Shown in pieces: positions 1-8,051 of a stretch of DNA of 64,000 nt. Source of the stretch: G963674955 sp963674955 (GTDB taxonomy: Bacteria; Desulfobacterota; Desulfovibrionia; Desulfovibrionales; Desulfovibrionaceae); assembly GCA_963674955.2 (NCBI GenBank), contig CAXXKR010000001.1, positions 248,001 through 312,000 on the forward strand. Direction: 5' to 3'. The position numbers and the translations under genes are program-made. Numbering within the stretch: position 1 is the stretch's first letter; every line of letters starts with the position of its first letter. The notes under the pieces are model-generated. The model had not been told where the DNA came from, made no database searches, and saw only the letters and a list, made by a program, of their open reading frames with translations.

Positions 1-1209
1 TTTCCTGGCCTGGGCCACATATGAATACACGCAGCGGTAGATGTTCAGGGGTCGCTCGAATGCGCCCTTGACCGTGCTCAGCGTCCCGTCCTTGGCCGCG
101 GTGGCCTCGGCCCGCCCCTCGAAGCGGTTGGGGTTGTTGAAGGGACCGGCGGCAAGGCCCTGGGTCAGGTCGAATTCCGTGCCTTCATAGTTGTCGCGGT
201 GAATTGCGGCCACGTCGGCCACCGTGAGCTTGTTGTCCGGCTTGATCGTGAAGGGGTACTTATGCGTGAAGGCGTTTTTCACCGTGGAGGGCAGTTTGAG
301 AGAAGGGGCGGCCAAGGACTGGGCCCGCCAGACGCGGCGCAGGGAGTAGTAGGGATGGTGAAACTCGCCGTCCCCGTAGACCTTTGTCCAGTCCAGGGGG
401 CCGTCTTCCGGTTTCCACCAGCCCAACTCTTGTGCGGCCTTGAAAACGTTTTTGGAGTATAGCAGGTCCGGGTCGTCCTCGTTCAGTTCCCGGATGCGGA
501 ACTGGTTTGCGGCCACAAAGAACCCGTCGTCAGGCACGCGTTTGGCCGCCCAGACTCCGTCCGTTCCGTTCATGTCGTAGCCGCACATCTCGAAGACCCA
601 GCCTTCTTCCGGGTCGGCCACCAACAGGGTCTCGCCCGTGCCGTAGTAGCCGTACTTTTCTATGAGCCAGCCCATGAGCAGAACGGCCTCGCGGGCCTTG
701 GTGCACCTTTCAAGGGCCACGCGGGAAAGTTCGGCCGAGTAGAAGATGCGCTTGCCCGGCTCGGGCAGGGGGTGGACCTTGGCCTTGTCCGTGCATTCCC
801 CGATGACCAGTTGGTGTTCGTTCATCAGGCCGTAGTTGGCGTCGAAATATCCGTAGGTGTGGGCCACCTGGGGGATGGAGCCCAGCGGCACGCTTGGGGG
901 AAGCCCAGGGGTGTCGTAGCCCGGCCCCCTCGACTTGCTCACGATGCGCTTGGTCTCGGTGCCGCCCCACTGGGGAACGAAGCCAAGGGAGCAGTGGGAG
1001 TAGTAAACGTCGCGGGTTGCGCCCGGCTCGTGGTCCATGGGCGGGACGTAGATGAGCCTCGGGTCGCCCAGCCCGTCGTCGGAGTGGGAAACCATGACCG
1101 AACCGTCGGCGGAAACGTTTTTGCCGGTCAGGGTTGTGGTGCAGCACAGGCCGGGAACGGTTGTTCCCAGGATCAGGACGACAAAGCACGGAAAAAGGAT
1201 TCGTTTCAT
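1..1209 (-). CDS. C69-family dipeptidase (partial, runs off left edge)
   Basis: The reading frame is open from the ATG at 1209 to base 1, 403 codons with no stop, so the C-terminus lies outside the window. The N-terminus is a signal peptide (MKRILFPCFVVLILG) followed by CCTTTLTGKNVSADGSVMV. In peptidase family C69 (PepD type) the Cys before TT is the N-terminal nucleophile exposed by autoprocessing, and one of the two Cys here (residues 22-23) fits that role. Further family-typical stretches are SHCSLGFVPQWGG, YGLMNEHQLVIGE and EGWVFEMCGYD. Family members cleave dipeptides or act as secreted amidohydrolases; the signal peptide predicts export. GGAGAT lies just upstream of the ATG. The family call is firm; the substrate is unknown. 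Confidence 0.88.
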   Translation of the reverse strand, partial: MKRILFPCFVVLILGTTVPGLCCTTTLTGKNVSADGSVMVSHSDDGLGDPRLIYVPPMDHEPGATRDVYYSHCSLGFVPQWGGTETKRIVSKSRGPGYDTPGLPPSVPLGSIPQVAHTYGYFDANYGLMNEHQLVIGECTDKAKVHPLPEPGKRIFYSAELSRVALERCTKAREAVLLMGWLIEKYGYYGTGETLLVADPEEGWVFEMCGYDMNGTDGVWAAKRVPDDGFFVAANQFRIRELNEDDPDLLYSKNVFKAAQELGWWKPEDGPLDWTKVYGDGEFHHPYYSLRRVWRAQSLAAPSLKLPSTVKNAFTHKYPFTIKPDNKLTVADVAAIHRDNYEGTEFDLTQGLAAGPFNNPNRFEGRAEATAAKDGTLSTVKGAFERPLNIYRCVYSYVAQARK

Positions 1210-1416
1210 GCCGGATCTCCTTGGCTGGCGGGGTTGCCTGAATCTGATAGTTGGCAAACGCTATCAGCTTGAAGATAAACTGTCCACGAAACTGGTAATT
1301 ATCGGGTCTGATATTTTCGGCGCCGGGCAATGTTCAGAAGAACCGCATCTGCTGTATTCGGCGGTGCGGGAGCCGCCGGGTTGGAAAGGCCAGGGCAGAT
1401 GCGGCGTTGCCCCCGT

Positions 1417-2571
1417 TCAACCAGTTCTTTTCGGCGCTTTCAGCGTGTAGCGAAATCCGTTGGTTGAATTGATTTCACAACTGCCGCCGATCAGCTGCGG
1501 GTAGCTTTTGATGAGCGACATGCCCAGGGAGATGTCGTCGACCGGGTCTTGATGGGCGGGGATGCCGATGCCGTTGTCCTTGTACTCGAGCAGGAAATGG
1601 TCGCCTTTGTCCTGAATGAAAATGTCGATAGTCGGCTTGTCGATTCCCGCAAAGGCGTGCTTCAGGGAATTGGTCACAAGTTCGCTGACGATGATGGACA
1701 CGGTCAGGGCCACGTGGGTGTCGGTGAAGATTTCGCCGCCGCCAAGGGTGAAGGGAATTTCTTCTTGATAAATGCCGGAGATGATTTTTCTGCACACGCT
1801 GTCCAGCACTTCCGTCAACAGAACTTCGTTTTCCGTGTTCTGGTACAGGGCGTCGTGCAGGGAGACTATGGTTCTGATTTTGACGTTCACGCTTTCCAGA
1901 AAGCGTTCGTATTCGTCCATGGTCGTGTTTCCTTCCAGCTGCTTGATTTGGATGGCGGAATAGATGGTTGTCAGGTGGTTTTTCATCCTGTGAAAGGTTT
2001 CCTTCATGGAAATCTTGTTCATCACGTTCAACCGTTTTAGTTCCTCCCTTTCCAGGACATTCTTCAAGTCCTGCTGAACCACTCCCTGAAAATGTTCGAG
2101 CATTTCATGAAATATTTCTTCCCTGAAGTTGGTTTTGCTGTCCAGGACGCAGATGGTGCCGAAAATTTCGCCGTCGGGCCAGGTTATGGGCAGTCCGAGA
2201 TAGGAGATCATGTTCAGCTTTACGTCCGGATTGTCCTTCCATTGCTCGTCCTCCAGGGCGTTGGGCACGGCAAGCTTTTCACGTTTTCCGACCACTGTCT
2301 CGCAGTACAGGCCAAGCCCCAGTTGCTCGCTGTCGCCGACCTTATATGGGTTGCCTTCGGTGTCGCTCGATTGAAAGACCTCGATCCGGTCTTCGCCCAG
2401 GCGCATGATCAGGCCGGAGGAAACGGACAGGGCCTTGGCCAGCATGTTGAGCAGGCTGTTCCACTTGCCGATCGTGGCCAGGGGAATGTCCGGCTTGTTC
2501 GATGAACTTACCGGAACAAAGGCCTTTTTTCCGACCGACAAGGGCAACTGCGGCATAGTTTGGTGTCTCAT
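1417..2571 (-). CDS. GAF-domain sensor histidine kinase (HisKA_2 type)
   Basis: About 384 aa from the chosen start. Residues ~15-165 form a GAF-like sensor (ATIGKWNSLLNMLAKAL, LGLPITWPDGEIFGTICVLD). A HisKA_2-type dimerisation helix follows, with the phospho-acceptor region KETFHRMKNHLTTIYSAIQ. The C-terminus is an ATPase domain with the N-box SELVTNSLKHAFAG and G-box YKDNGIGIP. No membrane segment is seen, so it is probably cytosolic, sensing a small ligand or redox cue and passing phosphate to an unlinked regulator. The frame stays open to 2706. I chose the ATG at 2571 because the upstream part has no domain and crosses a nine-A tract; an ATG at 2652 is possible. There is no adjacent response regulator. 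Confidence 0.85.
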   Translation of the reverse strand: MRHQTMPQLPLSVGKKAFVPVSSSNKPDIPLATIGKWNSLLNMLAKALSVSSGLIMRLGEDRIEVFQSSDTEGNPYKVGDSEQLGLGLYCETVVGKREKLAVPNALEDEQWKDNPDVKLNMISYLGLPITWPDGEIFGTICVLDSKTNFREEIFHEMLEHFQGVVQQDLKNVLEREELKRLNVMNKISMKETFHRMKNHLTTIYSAIQIKQLEGNTTMDEYERFLESVNVKIRTIVSLHDALYQNTENEVLLTEVLDSVCRKIISGIYQEEIPFTLGGGEIFTDTHVALTVSIIVSELVTNSLKHAFAGIDKPTIDIFIQDKGDHFLLEYKDNGIGIPAHQDPVDDISLGMSLIKSYPQLIGGSCEINSTNGFRYTLKAPKRTG

Positions 2572-2791
2572 CAGCTCACACTCTTTGAATAAGGGTTTAA
2601 CGATAACTTTTACTATGGTTTTTTTTTGGGCATAAGCGCAAGTGCTTTTCATGGGCAGCGTTTCCCATGGCGTTAACTCAGGGATAATAAGATTGGAACA
2701 GGCCAAGCGTGGAACCCGATCGGCAAAGACGGTCGCTTGCTCATTTGGGGTGCGCCTGAGAAAGTCCGAACTCCTGTCGCCCGTCTGTCGG

Positions 2792-3484
2792 CTAATCAGA
2801 ACTCAAGCCTATTATCGACAACCTCAAATTTGACATCAGATCATCAAAGCTTGTCTGCAAAATATTTGTCATGCTTGCAAGACGCACAAGTGCGTTCATG
2901 TTTGCATCCTTTTCCGAAGCTTTTCTCACTCGTTCTATAATTCTTATCAATGAATAATAAATCGATTTGAACTCCAAAAGAATGTTGGCGCTCTTTATTT
3001 CAACATTGGTTGCCGAACCAAGCAAGAACTCTTTGGTTATATATGAGGACATGAGCGTAAAGAACATGTCTTCATGAGTCTGTTGCGTTGTGTAATAGTT
3101 CCAGGACCACTTGAATTGCGCAAACTTGTAGCATCCTGAAAACACGAGGCACGAAAAAAAGAGCACTGAAAGTCCTTCCTGGGCCGTTGCGCAGCGCGAC
3201 AGGACATTGCCGTTTGTTGTTATTGTCGTAAGCGTGATCCGTGCTATTGATTTTATGTTGGAGAATGATTTTACGGCGGCGTGTAAGCCGATTGCCGCCT
3301 TGCAGTATTTTTGACCTGTCTTTGCATATATGCAGTCCTCGCACATGTCGTTTTCGAGCCTGGTCCATCCCGGCAACGGCTTATCTTCAAGGGACGCTAT
3401 CCATTTCGAGGTGGAGTCGATCCTGAAAACATCGACTATCCCGTCTTCAGTGGTGGAGATGAAAACTTGTTCAAACATGACCAT
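2792..3484 (-). CDS. Conserved protein of unknown function with Cys motif
   Basis: A 230 aa protein starting at an ATG preceded by GGGAGA. Residues ~36-60 carry PGWTRLENDMCEDCIYAK followed by a third Cys in GQKYCKAA, a CxxC-x8-C arrangement that might bind a metal. A hydrophobic stretch with SVLFFSCLVFSGC lies near the middle and the C-terminal 90 residues look helical. I have seen similar uncharacterised deltaproteobacterial proteins with the W-x-L...C-x2-C layout but cannot name the family safely. Base composition is visibly more AT-rich than the neighbours, which may mean acquisition. It stands alone between two oppositely or independently transcribed units. Confidence 0.7.
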   Translation of the reverse strand: MVMFEQVFISTTEDGIVDVFRIDSTSKWIASLEDKPLPGWTRLENDMCEDCIYAKTGQKYCKAAIGLHAAVKSFSNIKSIARITLTTITTNGNVLSRCATAQEGLSVLFFSCLVFSGCYKFAQFKWSWNYYTTQQTHEDMFFTLMSSYITKEFLLGSATNVEIKSANILLEFKSIYYSLIRIIERVRKASEKDANMNALVRLASMTNILQTSFDDLMSNLRLSIIGLSSD

Positions 3485-3834
3485 TCTCCCGTTTCGATAA
3501 TGCGTCGATTTAATAAATTATTTTGCAACCGCTTCAGGTCTCGGCAAATGCAGCAAGGCCCCCTGTCTCATGTTGCCCGGTCGGCGCGGGACAACCGGGC
3601 TTGCTGTTGCGGCATATGCGAGCATAGAGACTATTCTGAGTTAACAATACTTCATTGACAGGTTTGTGGCAACTCTTCTTGGTTTTTTTGAGGGTTTCAG
3701 AGTCGCTTTGACACGGGCCGGGATTTTTTGTCGCACTCCGGATTTCCCGGAAGACGGCGGAGCGTGTGGCAGGCTTGGGGAGTGTTGGTGTGTATTTAAC
3801 CTTGATTCGGAGAGCGATCCTCGGCCTCCGACCA
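3485..3834. other. Intergenic stretch, no supported gene
   Basis: No reading frame here has both a ribosome-binding site and recognisable protein character. A hairpin with arms GCCCGGT and ACCGGGC spans about 3577-3602 but lacks a T-run on either strand. The right end leads into the terminator of the tRNA operon. Confidence 0.6.
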
Positions 3835-3863
3835 TAAAAAAGGGCCACACTTTCGTGTGACCC
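3835..3863 (-). terminator. Rho-independent terminator of the tRNA operon
   Basis: On the minus strand GGGTCACAC, a GAAA tetraloop and GTGTGGCCC form a nine-pair stem with one G-T pair, followed at once by six T. It sits 12 bases past the tRNA-Glu 3' end, so it closes the tRNA-Lys/tRNA-Glu transcript. Confidence 0.9.
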
Positions 3864-3874
3864 TTCAAAATTCC

Positions 3875-3950
3875 TGGCGTCCCCAAGGGGATTTGAACCC
3901 CTGTTACCGGCGTGAGAGGCCGACGTCCTAGACCCCTAGACGATGGGGAC
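3875..3950 (-). tRNA. tRNA-Glu (anticodon CTC)
   Basis: The minus strand folds as a full cloverleaf of 76 nt with encoded CCA. The acceptor arms are GTCCCCA and TGGGGAC with discriminator G. The anticodon stem TCGGC/GCCGG closes loop CTCTCAC, giving anticodon CTC, which reads GAG. The T-arm has GGTTCAAATCC. It is the second gene of a two-tRNA operon, five bases after tRNA-Lys. Confidence 0.95.
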
Positions 3951-3955
3951 GCTTA

Positions 3956-4031
3956 TGGTGGGCCGTACTGGGCTCGAACCAGTGACTCTCTGCTTAAAAG
4001 GCAGATACTCTACCGACTGAGTTAACGGCCC
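3956..4031 (-). tRNA. tRNA-Lys (anticodon TTT)
   Basis: The minus strand gives a 76 nt cloverleaf with encoded CCA. The acceptor arms are GGGCCGT and ACGGCCC with discriminator A. The D-arm contains CTCAGTCGGTAGAG. The anticodon stem CTGCC/GGCAG-type closes loop CTTTTAA, anticodon TTT, reading AAA/AAG. The T-loop is GGTTCGAGCCC. First gene of the operon, with a good promoter just upstream. Confidence 0.96.
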
Positions 4032-4050
4032 GTGTCATAAAGGAGAAACT

Positions 4051-4078
4051 TGATAACCGCTGCATTTCCCCCTGTCAA
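4051..4078 (-). promoter_or_regulatory. Sigma70-type promoter for the tRNA operon
   Basis: On the minus strand a perfect TTGACA (4073-4078) is followed after 16 bases by TTATCA (4051-4056). The tRNA-Lys 5' end is 20 bases further on, the usual distance for a tRNA promoter with a short leader. Confidence 0.7.
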
Positions 4079-4228
4079 GTGCTTTAAGACCGCGGGGCGT
4101 GGGTGATTGCCCTATGCCCTATGGCTCTGAATTGATACAATTTTTTAAGTTTTTCTTGATCTATTTGTTTTTATCATATATGGTCTTCGCTCAATTTGAA
4201 ACAGATACTTTTTTATAGGAGTTGAGAT

Positions 4229-5494
4229 ATGACCCGCAAGGACCGCACAGAGGGCATTTACAGCCGCAGGGAAGTCCTGGACGAATCGGAGCGCAGGCAA
4301 TACTACCAGCTGCAGCTGAAAGAGCTGCTGAGCTATGCCTATCGTTATTCCGAGGATGTGAAAAAGCGCTTTGACCGCGCCCAGTTCAACGTGGACAAGT
4401 TCAAGACGCTGAACGATCTCAAGCATATACCCATCATCAAGAAAAAAGAGCTTATTTTCCTGCAATCCATGGGACCGCGCCTTGGCGGACTGTTGACCAA
4501 GGATCTCGGCGAATTGCGCCGCATCTTTCTTTCTCCCGGCCCCATCTTCGACCCCGAAGACCGTAGCGACGACTACTGGGGATGGACCGAGGGCTTCTAC
4601 GCCTCGGGCTTCCGCTCCGGGGACCTGACCCAGATCACATTCAACTACCACATGGCCCCGGCCGGACTGATGTTCGAGGAACCCTTGAAGAATCTCGGTT
4701 GCGCCGTGATTCCCGTGGGACCGGGCAACACCTCCACCCAGATCGAAATCATGCAGAAGCTGCGCGTCACCGGCTACGTGGGCACGCCCAGCTATCTCAT
4801 GCACCTGGCCCAAAAGGCCGAGGAAATGGGCCTTTCCCTGCGCAAGGACCTGTTCCTGGAAGTGGCCTTCGTCACGGGCGAGAAGTTTTCCGAAAAGCTG
4901 CGCACCTCCTTGGAAAAGAAGTTCGACGCCATCATGCGCCAGGGCTACGGAACGGCGGATGTGGGCTGCATCGGATACGAATGCTTTCACAAGACCGGCC
5001 TGCACCTCTCCAACAGGGCCTTTGTGGAAATCTGCCACCCGGATACCGGAATCGTGCTCAAGAACGGCGAAGTGGGCGAGATCGTGGTCACGGCCTTCAA
5101 CCGCACCTACCCCCTCATCCGTCTGGCCACCGGCGACCTGGGCTATCTCGACGACACCCCCTGCGCCTGCGGACGCACCTCCCCCCGCCTGGGCGGAATC
5201 GTGGGCCGCGTGGACACTACGGCCAGGATCAAGGGCATGTTTGTGTACCCGCATCAGGTGGAACAGGTCATCGCCCAGTTCGAGGACATCAAGCGCTGGC
5301 AGATCGAGGTCACGAATCCGGCCGGCATCGACGAGATGGTCCTGAACATCGAGGCGGGCAATTTCACCCGCGAAGACGAGCTGCTGCACATGTTCCGCGA
5401 GAAGATCAAGCTCAGGCCCAAGCTCCAGATTCTTGCTCCCGGAACCCTGCCGCCGCAGGTGCGCCCCATCGAGGACAAGAGAACCTGGGACTAA
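4229..5494 (+). CDS. Phenylacetate-CoA ligase family (PaaK-like) AMP-forming ligase
   Basis: A 421 aa protein of usual family length (PaaK ~430 aa). The start follows TAGGAGTTGAGAT. N-terminal residues ~20-80 match the PaaK substrate-domain pattern (LLSYAYRYSEDVKKRFD). The centre carries SPGPIFD, YHMAPAGLMFEEPLKNLGC and the AMP-binding A5-like motif QGYGTADVG. The C-terminal half has PLIRLATGDLG, a CACGR pair often seen in PaaK relatives, and GRVDTTARIKGMFVYPHQVE leading to the mobile C-domain. The family activates aryl acids to acyl-CoA through acyl-AMP. In sulfate reducers such genes are common and the real acid is uncertain; no phenylacetate degradation genes are nearby. It is likely transcribed alone or with the lipoprotein downstream. 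Confidence 0.9.
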   Translation: MTRKDRTEGIYSRREVLDESERRQYYQLQLKELLSYAYRYSEDVKKRFDRAQFNVDKFKTLNDLKHIPIIKKKELIFLQSMGPRLGGLLTKDLGELRRIFLSPGPIFDPEDRSDDYWGWTEGFYASGFRSGDLTQITFNYHMAPAGLMFEEPLKNLGCAVIPVGPGNTSTQIEIMQKLRVTGYVGTPSYLMHLAQKAEEMGLSLRKDLFLEVAFVTGEKFSEKLRTSLEKKFDAIMRQGYGTADVGCIGYECFHKTGLHLSNRAFVEICHPDTGIVLKNGEVGEIVVTAFNRTYPLIRLATGDLGYLDDTPCACGRTSPRLGGIVGRVDTTARIKGMFVYPHQVEQVIAQFEDIKRWQIEVTNPAGIDEMVLNIEAGNFTREDELLHMFREKIKLRPKLQILAPGTLPPQVRPIEDKRTWD

Positions 5495-5630
5495 CCGGAA
5501 ATCTGCGGGACTTCCGGTTGCGGTTTTGCCTGGAATGGACTTCCGTTGCCGCGACTCACGGGTTGCGGCCGCGTCTTTACCGGCTTGCCGCCTGTTTTGG
5601 CGTCCGACCACCGTTTGGATGGAGAAAGCA

Positions 5631-6818
5631 ATGAACACCTTTCGTTTGATCGTATTGGCCCTGGTGCTGGTCCTTTTTTCGGCTTGTGCGAAAATCCAGC
5701 CTGTGGGCCCCGCAGCGGAACCCGGCCCCAAGGGACCGCTCAGCGGACTGAACTTTCTGCCGCGTTCCGGAGACCTGCTGACCGGGCAGGGCGACAGGTT
5801 GACGTTGGAGCAATTGACTGTCCTGGCCCAGGGAGCGGACTACATCCTCATTGGCGAAAGCCATCGAAACACCCTGGACCACGCAGTCCAGGCCCGGATA
5901 ATTGAGGCCCTGGCAGGAAGCGACACTCCTCCGGCCATTGGCCTGGAAATGGCTTCCGTGGCCCAGCAGCCTGTCCTGGCCCAGTTCGAGGCCGGAAGGG
6001 TTCGCCTGGAGGAGCTTGAGGAGTCCCTGGACTGGAAGGGCAACTGGGGACATCCCTTTGCCCTGTATCGCTCCATTTTCGCCCTGGCTGAAAAGTACAG
6101 CCTGCCTGTGGCCGGGCTCAACGTGCCCACGGCGCTGATGAAGACTGTCAGCGAGGAAGGCCTGGAGGCCTTGACCCCCGAGGAACGAAAGATGTTTCCG
6201 GCCCGCATCGTTGAGCAGTCCAGGGAACAGGAGTCTTATCTCCTGGAAGTCATGCGCGAACACAGCGGCAAGGACGCCGACAACCCTCAGCAGGTAAAGA
6301 GGTTTTTCCTGGCCCAGTCCATATGGGACAGCCAGATGGCCGAGCAGGCCGTGGCCTTGCGCACCAAATATCACTGGCCCGTGGTCGTTCTGGCCGGTTC
6401 CGGGCACGTTGAAAAAGGCTGGGGCATTGCCCGGCGCATCAAGTTTATCGACCCCACGGCCAGGATACTGTCCATCTCGCCCCTGCGTCTGGTTCGCGAA
6501 TTCGAAACCCAGGAATCGGCCGCCTACTATTACTCCCCCGCCATGCGCGTCAGCCAGATGGGCTACACCCTGGAGGTCGGCGAGCAGGGGTTGCTGGTGG
6601 TGGAAGTGGGCAGGGGCACCCGCGCCGACTTTGCCGGGCTGCGCCCCGGCGACATAGTTGAGATGGTGAACAATGATTCGGTTCAGGTCCTGTTCGACCT
6701 GCACAAGGTGGGGGTCAAGGCTCATGACCAGGACCAGCCGCTTGTCTTCACGGTCCGGCGCGGCGGAAAGCTCTATACCCTGGATTTCGGCAGGCTCGGC
6801 GAGGTCGAGGCCAGATAG
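5631..6818 (+). CDS. ChaN-family lipoprotein with C-terminal PDZ domain
   Basis: The start at 5631 follows GGAGAAAGCA and gives 395 aa. It opens with a lipoprotein signal ending in the lipobox LFSAC, so it should be anchored in the envelope. Residues ~60-290 match the ChaN/haem-binding uptake fold (YILIGESHRNTLDHAVQARI, IGLEMASVAQQPVLAQF, WPVVVLAGSGHVEKGWG). The last ~80 residues form a PDZ-like module (GLLVVEVGRGTRADFAGLRPGD). ChaN proteins bind haem and are linked to iron uptake; the PDZ extension suggests docking on a partner protein. Whether haem or iron is the cargo here is not shown by the sequence. Confidence 0.85.
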   Translation: MNTFRLIVLALVLVLFSACAKIQPVGPAAEPGPKGPLSGLNFLPRSGDLLTGQGDRLTLEQLTVLAQGADYILIGESHRNTLDHAVQARIIEALAGSDTPPAIGLEMASVAQQPVLAQFEAGRVRLEELEESLDWKGNWGHPFALYRSIFALAEKYSLPVAGLNVPTALMKTVSEEGLEALTPEERKMFPARIVEQSREQESYLLEVMREHSGKDADNPQQVKRFFLAQSIWDSQMAEQAVALRTKYHWPVVVLAGSGHVEKGWGIARRIKFIDPTARILSISPLRLVREFETQESAAYYYSPAMRVSQMGYTLEVGEQGLLVVEVGRGTRADFAGLRPGDIVEMVNNDSVQVLFDLHKVGVKAHDQDQPLVFTVRRGGKLYTLDFGRLGEVEAR

Positions 6819-6854
6819 CGGGCTTCAACGGCCCGCACAGCAAGGGAGCTCTGG

Positions 6855-7667
6855 ATGCCTGAACTGCCTGAAGTCGAGGTCATAACCCGCGGGCTGGAGC
6901 CTCTGGTCAAGGGGCGGATCGTGACCGGGGTCCATGTTCCAGACCCTTCGGTCCTGAACATGCCGGAAGGCGAGTTTGCCGACAGGGTCGGGGGGCAACG
7001 CATAACCGGAGTCCGCCGCAGGGGCAAGCTGGCCCTTGTCGACCTGGAAACTGGACTGCTCGCCTTTCATCTGCGCATGACCGGAAGCCTCATGGTTCAT
7101 CGCCCCGAAGAGCGCGGAAAACATGTTCGAGTCTTTTTTTCCCTTGAAGACGGACGGGAGATGTCCTTTTCCGATGTCCGCCGCTTTGGAAGTTGCCACT
7201 ATTTTCTTCCCGGCGGGCTGGAACAGTGGAAGTTTTACCGCACTCTTGGTCCGGAACCTCTTGATATTGCTCCCGAAAAGTTTGTCGAGTTGTTCTCGGG
7301 GCGTAAGGCCGGGATCAAGGGCCTGCTTCTGGACCAGAAGGTGCTGGCCGGAGTGGGCAACATCTATGCGGACGAATCGTTGTTCAAGGCCGGAATCGAT
7401 CCAAAGGCCAGAGGGTGCGACCTTGCCCCCGGAAGATTGCGAAAATTGCTTGAAGCACTGTCTGAGACCCTAAAACGGGCAATCGCGGAAAACGGCAGTT
7501 CCATCAGCGATTACAGAGACTCAAAAGGCGACCCGGGTTCGTTCCAGAACAGCTTCAATGTCTACGGGAAAAAAGGCATAGAATGTCCGAAGTGCGGACT
7601 GCCCCTGACTGGTTGCCGAGTCGCCGGGCGCGGGACTGTTTATTGCAGAAAATGTCAGCAAAAATAG
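6855..7667 (+). CDS. mutM: Formamidopyrimidine-DNA glycosylase
   Basis: A 270 aa protein, normal for MutM/Fpg. It starts PELPEVEVITRGLEP, where the Pro after the initiator Met is the catalytic Schiff-base nucleophile and Glu3 the proton donor. The beta-clamp Lys lies in RRRGKLALVDL. The H2TH region includes LLLDQKVLAGVGNIYADE. The C-terminal zinc finger has four Cys (CPKCG...CRKC) and the GRGTVY turn. It removes 8-oxoguanine and ring-opened purines and nicks the abasic site. The start follows AAGGGAGCTCTGG. It lies 36 bases after the ChaN-like gene on the same strand and could be co-transcribed. Confidence 0.97.
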   Translation: MPELPEVEVITRGLEPLVKGRIVTGVHVPDPSVLNMPEGEFADRVGGQRITGVRRRGKLALVDLETGLLAFHLRMTGSLMVHRPEERGKHVRVFFSLEDGREMSFSDVRRFGSCHYFLPGGLEQWKFYRTLGPEPLDIAPEKFVELFSGRKAGIKGLLLDQKVLAGVGNIYADESLFKAGIDPKARGCDLAPGRLRKLLEALSETLKRAIAENGSSISDYRDSKGDPGSFQNSFNVYGKKGIECPKCGLPLTGCRVAGRGTVYCRKCQQK

Positions 7668-8051
7668 CGCTTTGGGTTTGAAGGTGAGCGGGCGCCCTGT
7701 TTTTTTGGTGCTTATCGCCGTTCAGGTAAAAAAATCAGAAATGCGCAGAACCCCGCAGGTCAAGAATCGTCTTCATTAGACTTTTTCTAGATAACTTCTA
7801 GATTAATACTAGAGAAGTTTTAATAAATAAATACAAATTGTTATTTTTTTAAGATAAAAGCCATGCTTTATGCTTCAGTTTTTTTGTTAGAGATAGTCTA
7901 GAAGTCATGCGGCACAAGGGTCTTGTAGGTTTTTTGAATCATGGCGATTCAAAAGGCAATAAGAATAAGCAAGGTGATAAATATCAAGCCAAAATTCGTC
8001 TCTGACTGGTCTGTGCTGGATAATGCGGGCCAAAGGGGATAGGGAAGGCCC
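7668..8051. other. AT-rich intergenic region with 11-bp repeats between mutM and murJ
   Basis: About 380 bases with no supported gene and a marked drop in GC. A possible weak terminator for mutM (GGGCGCCC then seven T) lies at 7690-7708. Three tandem 11-bp units with CTAG cores follow at 7786-7818, and a further TCTAGA at 7897-7902. The rest is mostly A and T. The region probably carries the murJ promoter. Confidence 0.6.
7786..7818. repeat. Three tandem 11-bp CTAG-containing repeats
   Basis: The units are TCTAGATAACT, TCTAGATTAAT and ACTAGAGAAGT, head to tail with exactly 11-base spacing, about one helical turn. The last two also form an inverted repeat TCTAG-N7-CTAGA (7797-7813). This layout is typical of cooperative regulator binding, but no regulator can be named. 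Confidence 0.6.

Noticed and set aside
710..1330. 206-codon open frame on the minus strand
   Set aside because: It is a frame-shadow of the C69 dipeptidase, which covers the same strand with signal peptide and family motifs.
4145..5731. 528-codon open frame on the minus strand
   Set aside because: It lies antisense to the clear PaaK-like gene and shows only Gly/Ala/His-rich low-information sequence, as expected from the reverse strand of a GC-rich gene.
5577..6725. 382-codon open frame on the minus strand
   Set aside because: Antisense to the ChaN-PDZ lipoprotein gene, with no domain, signal or ribosome-binding site.
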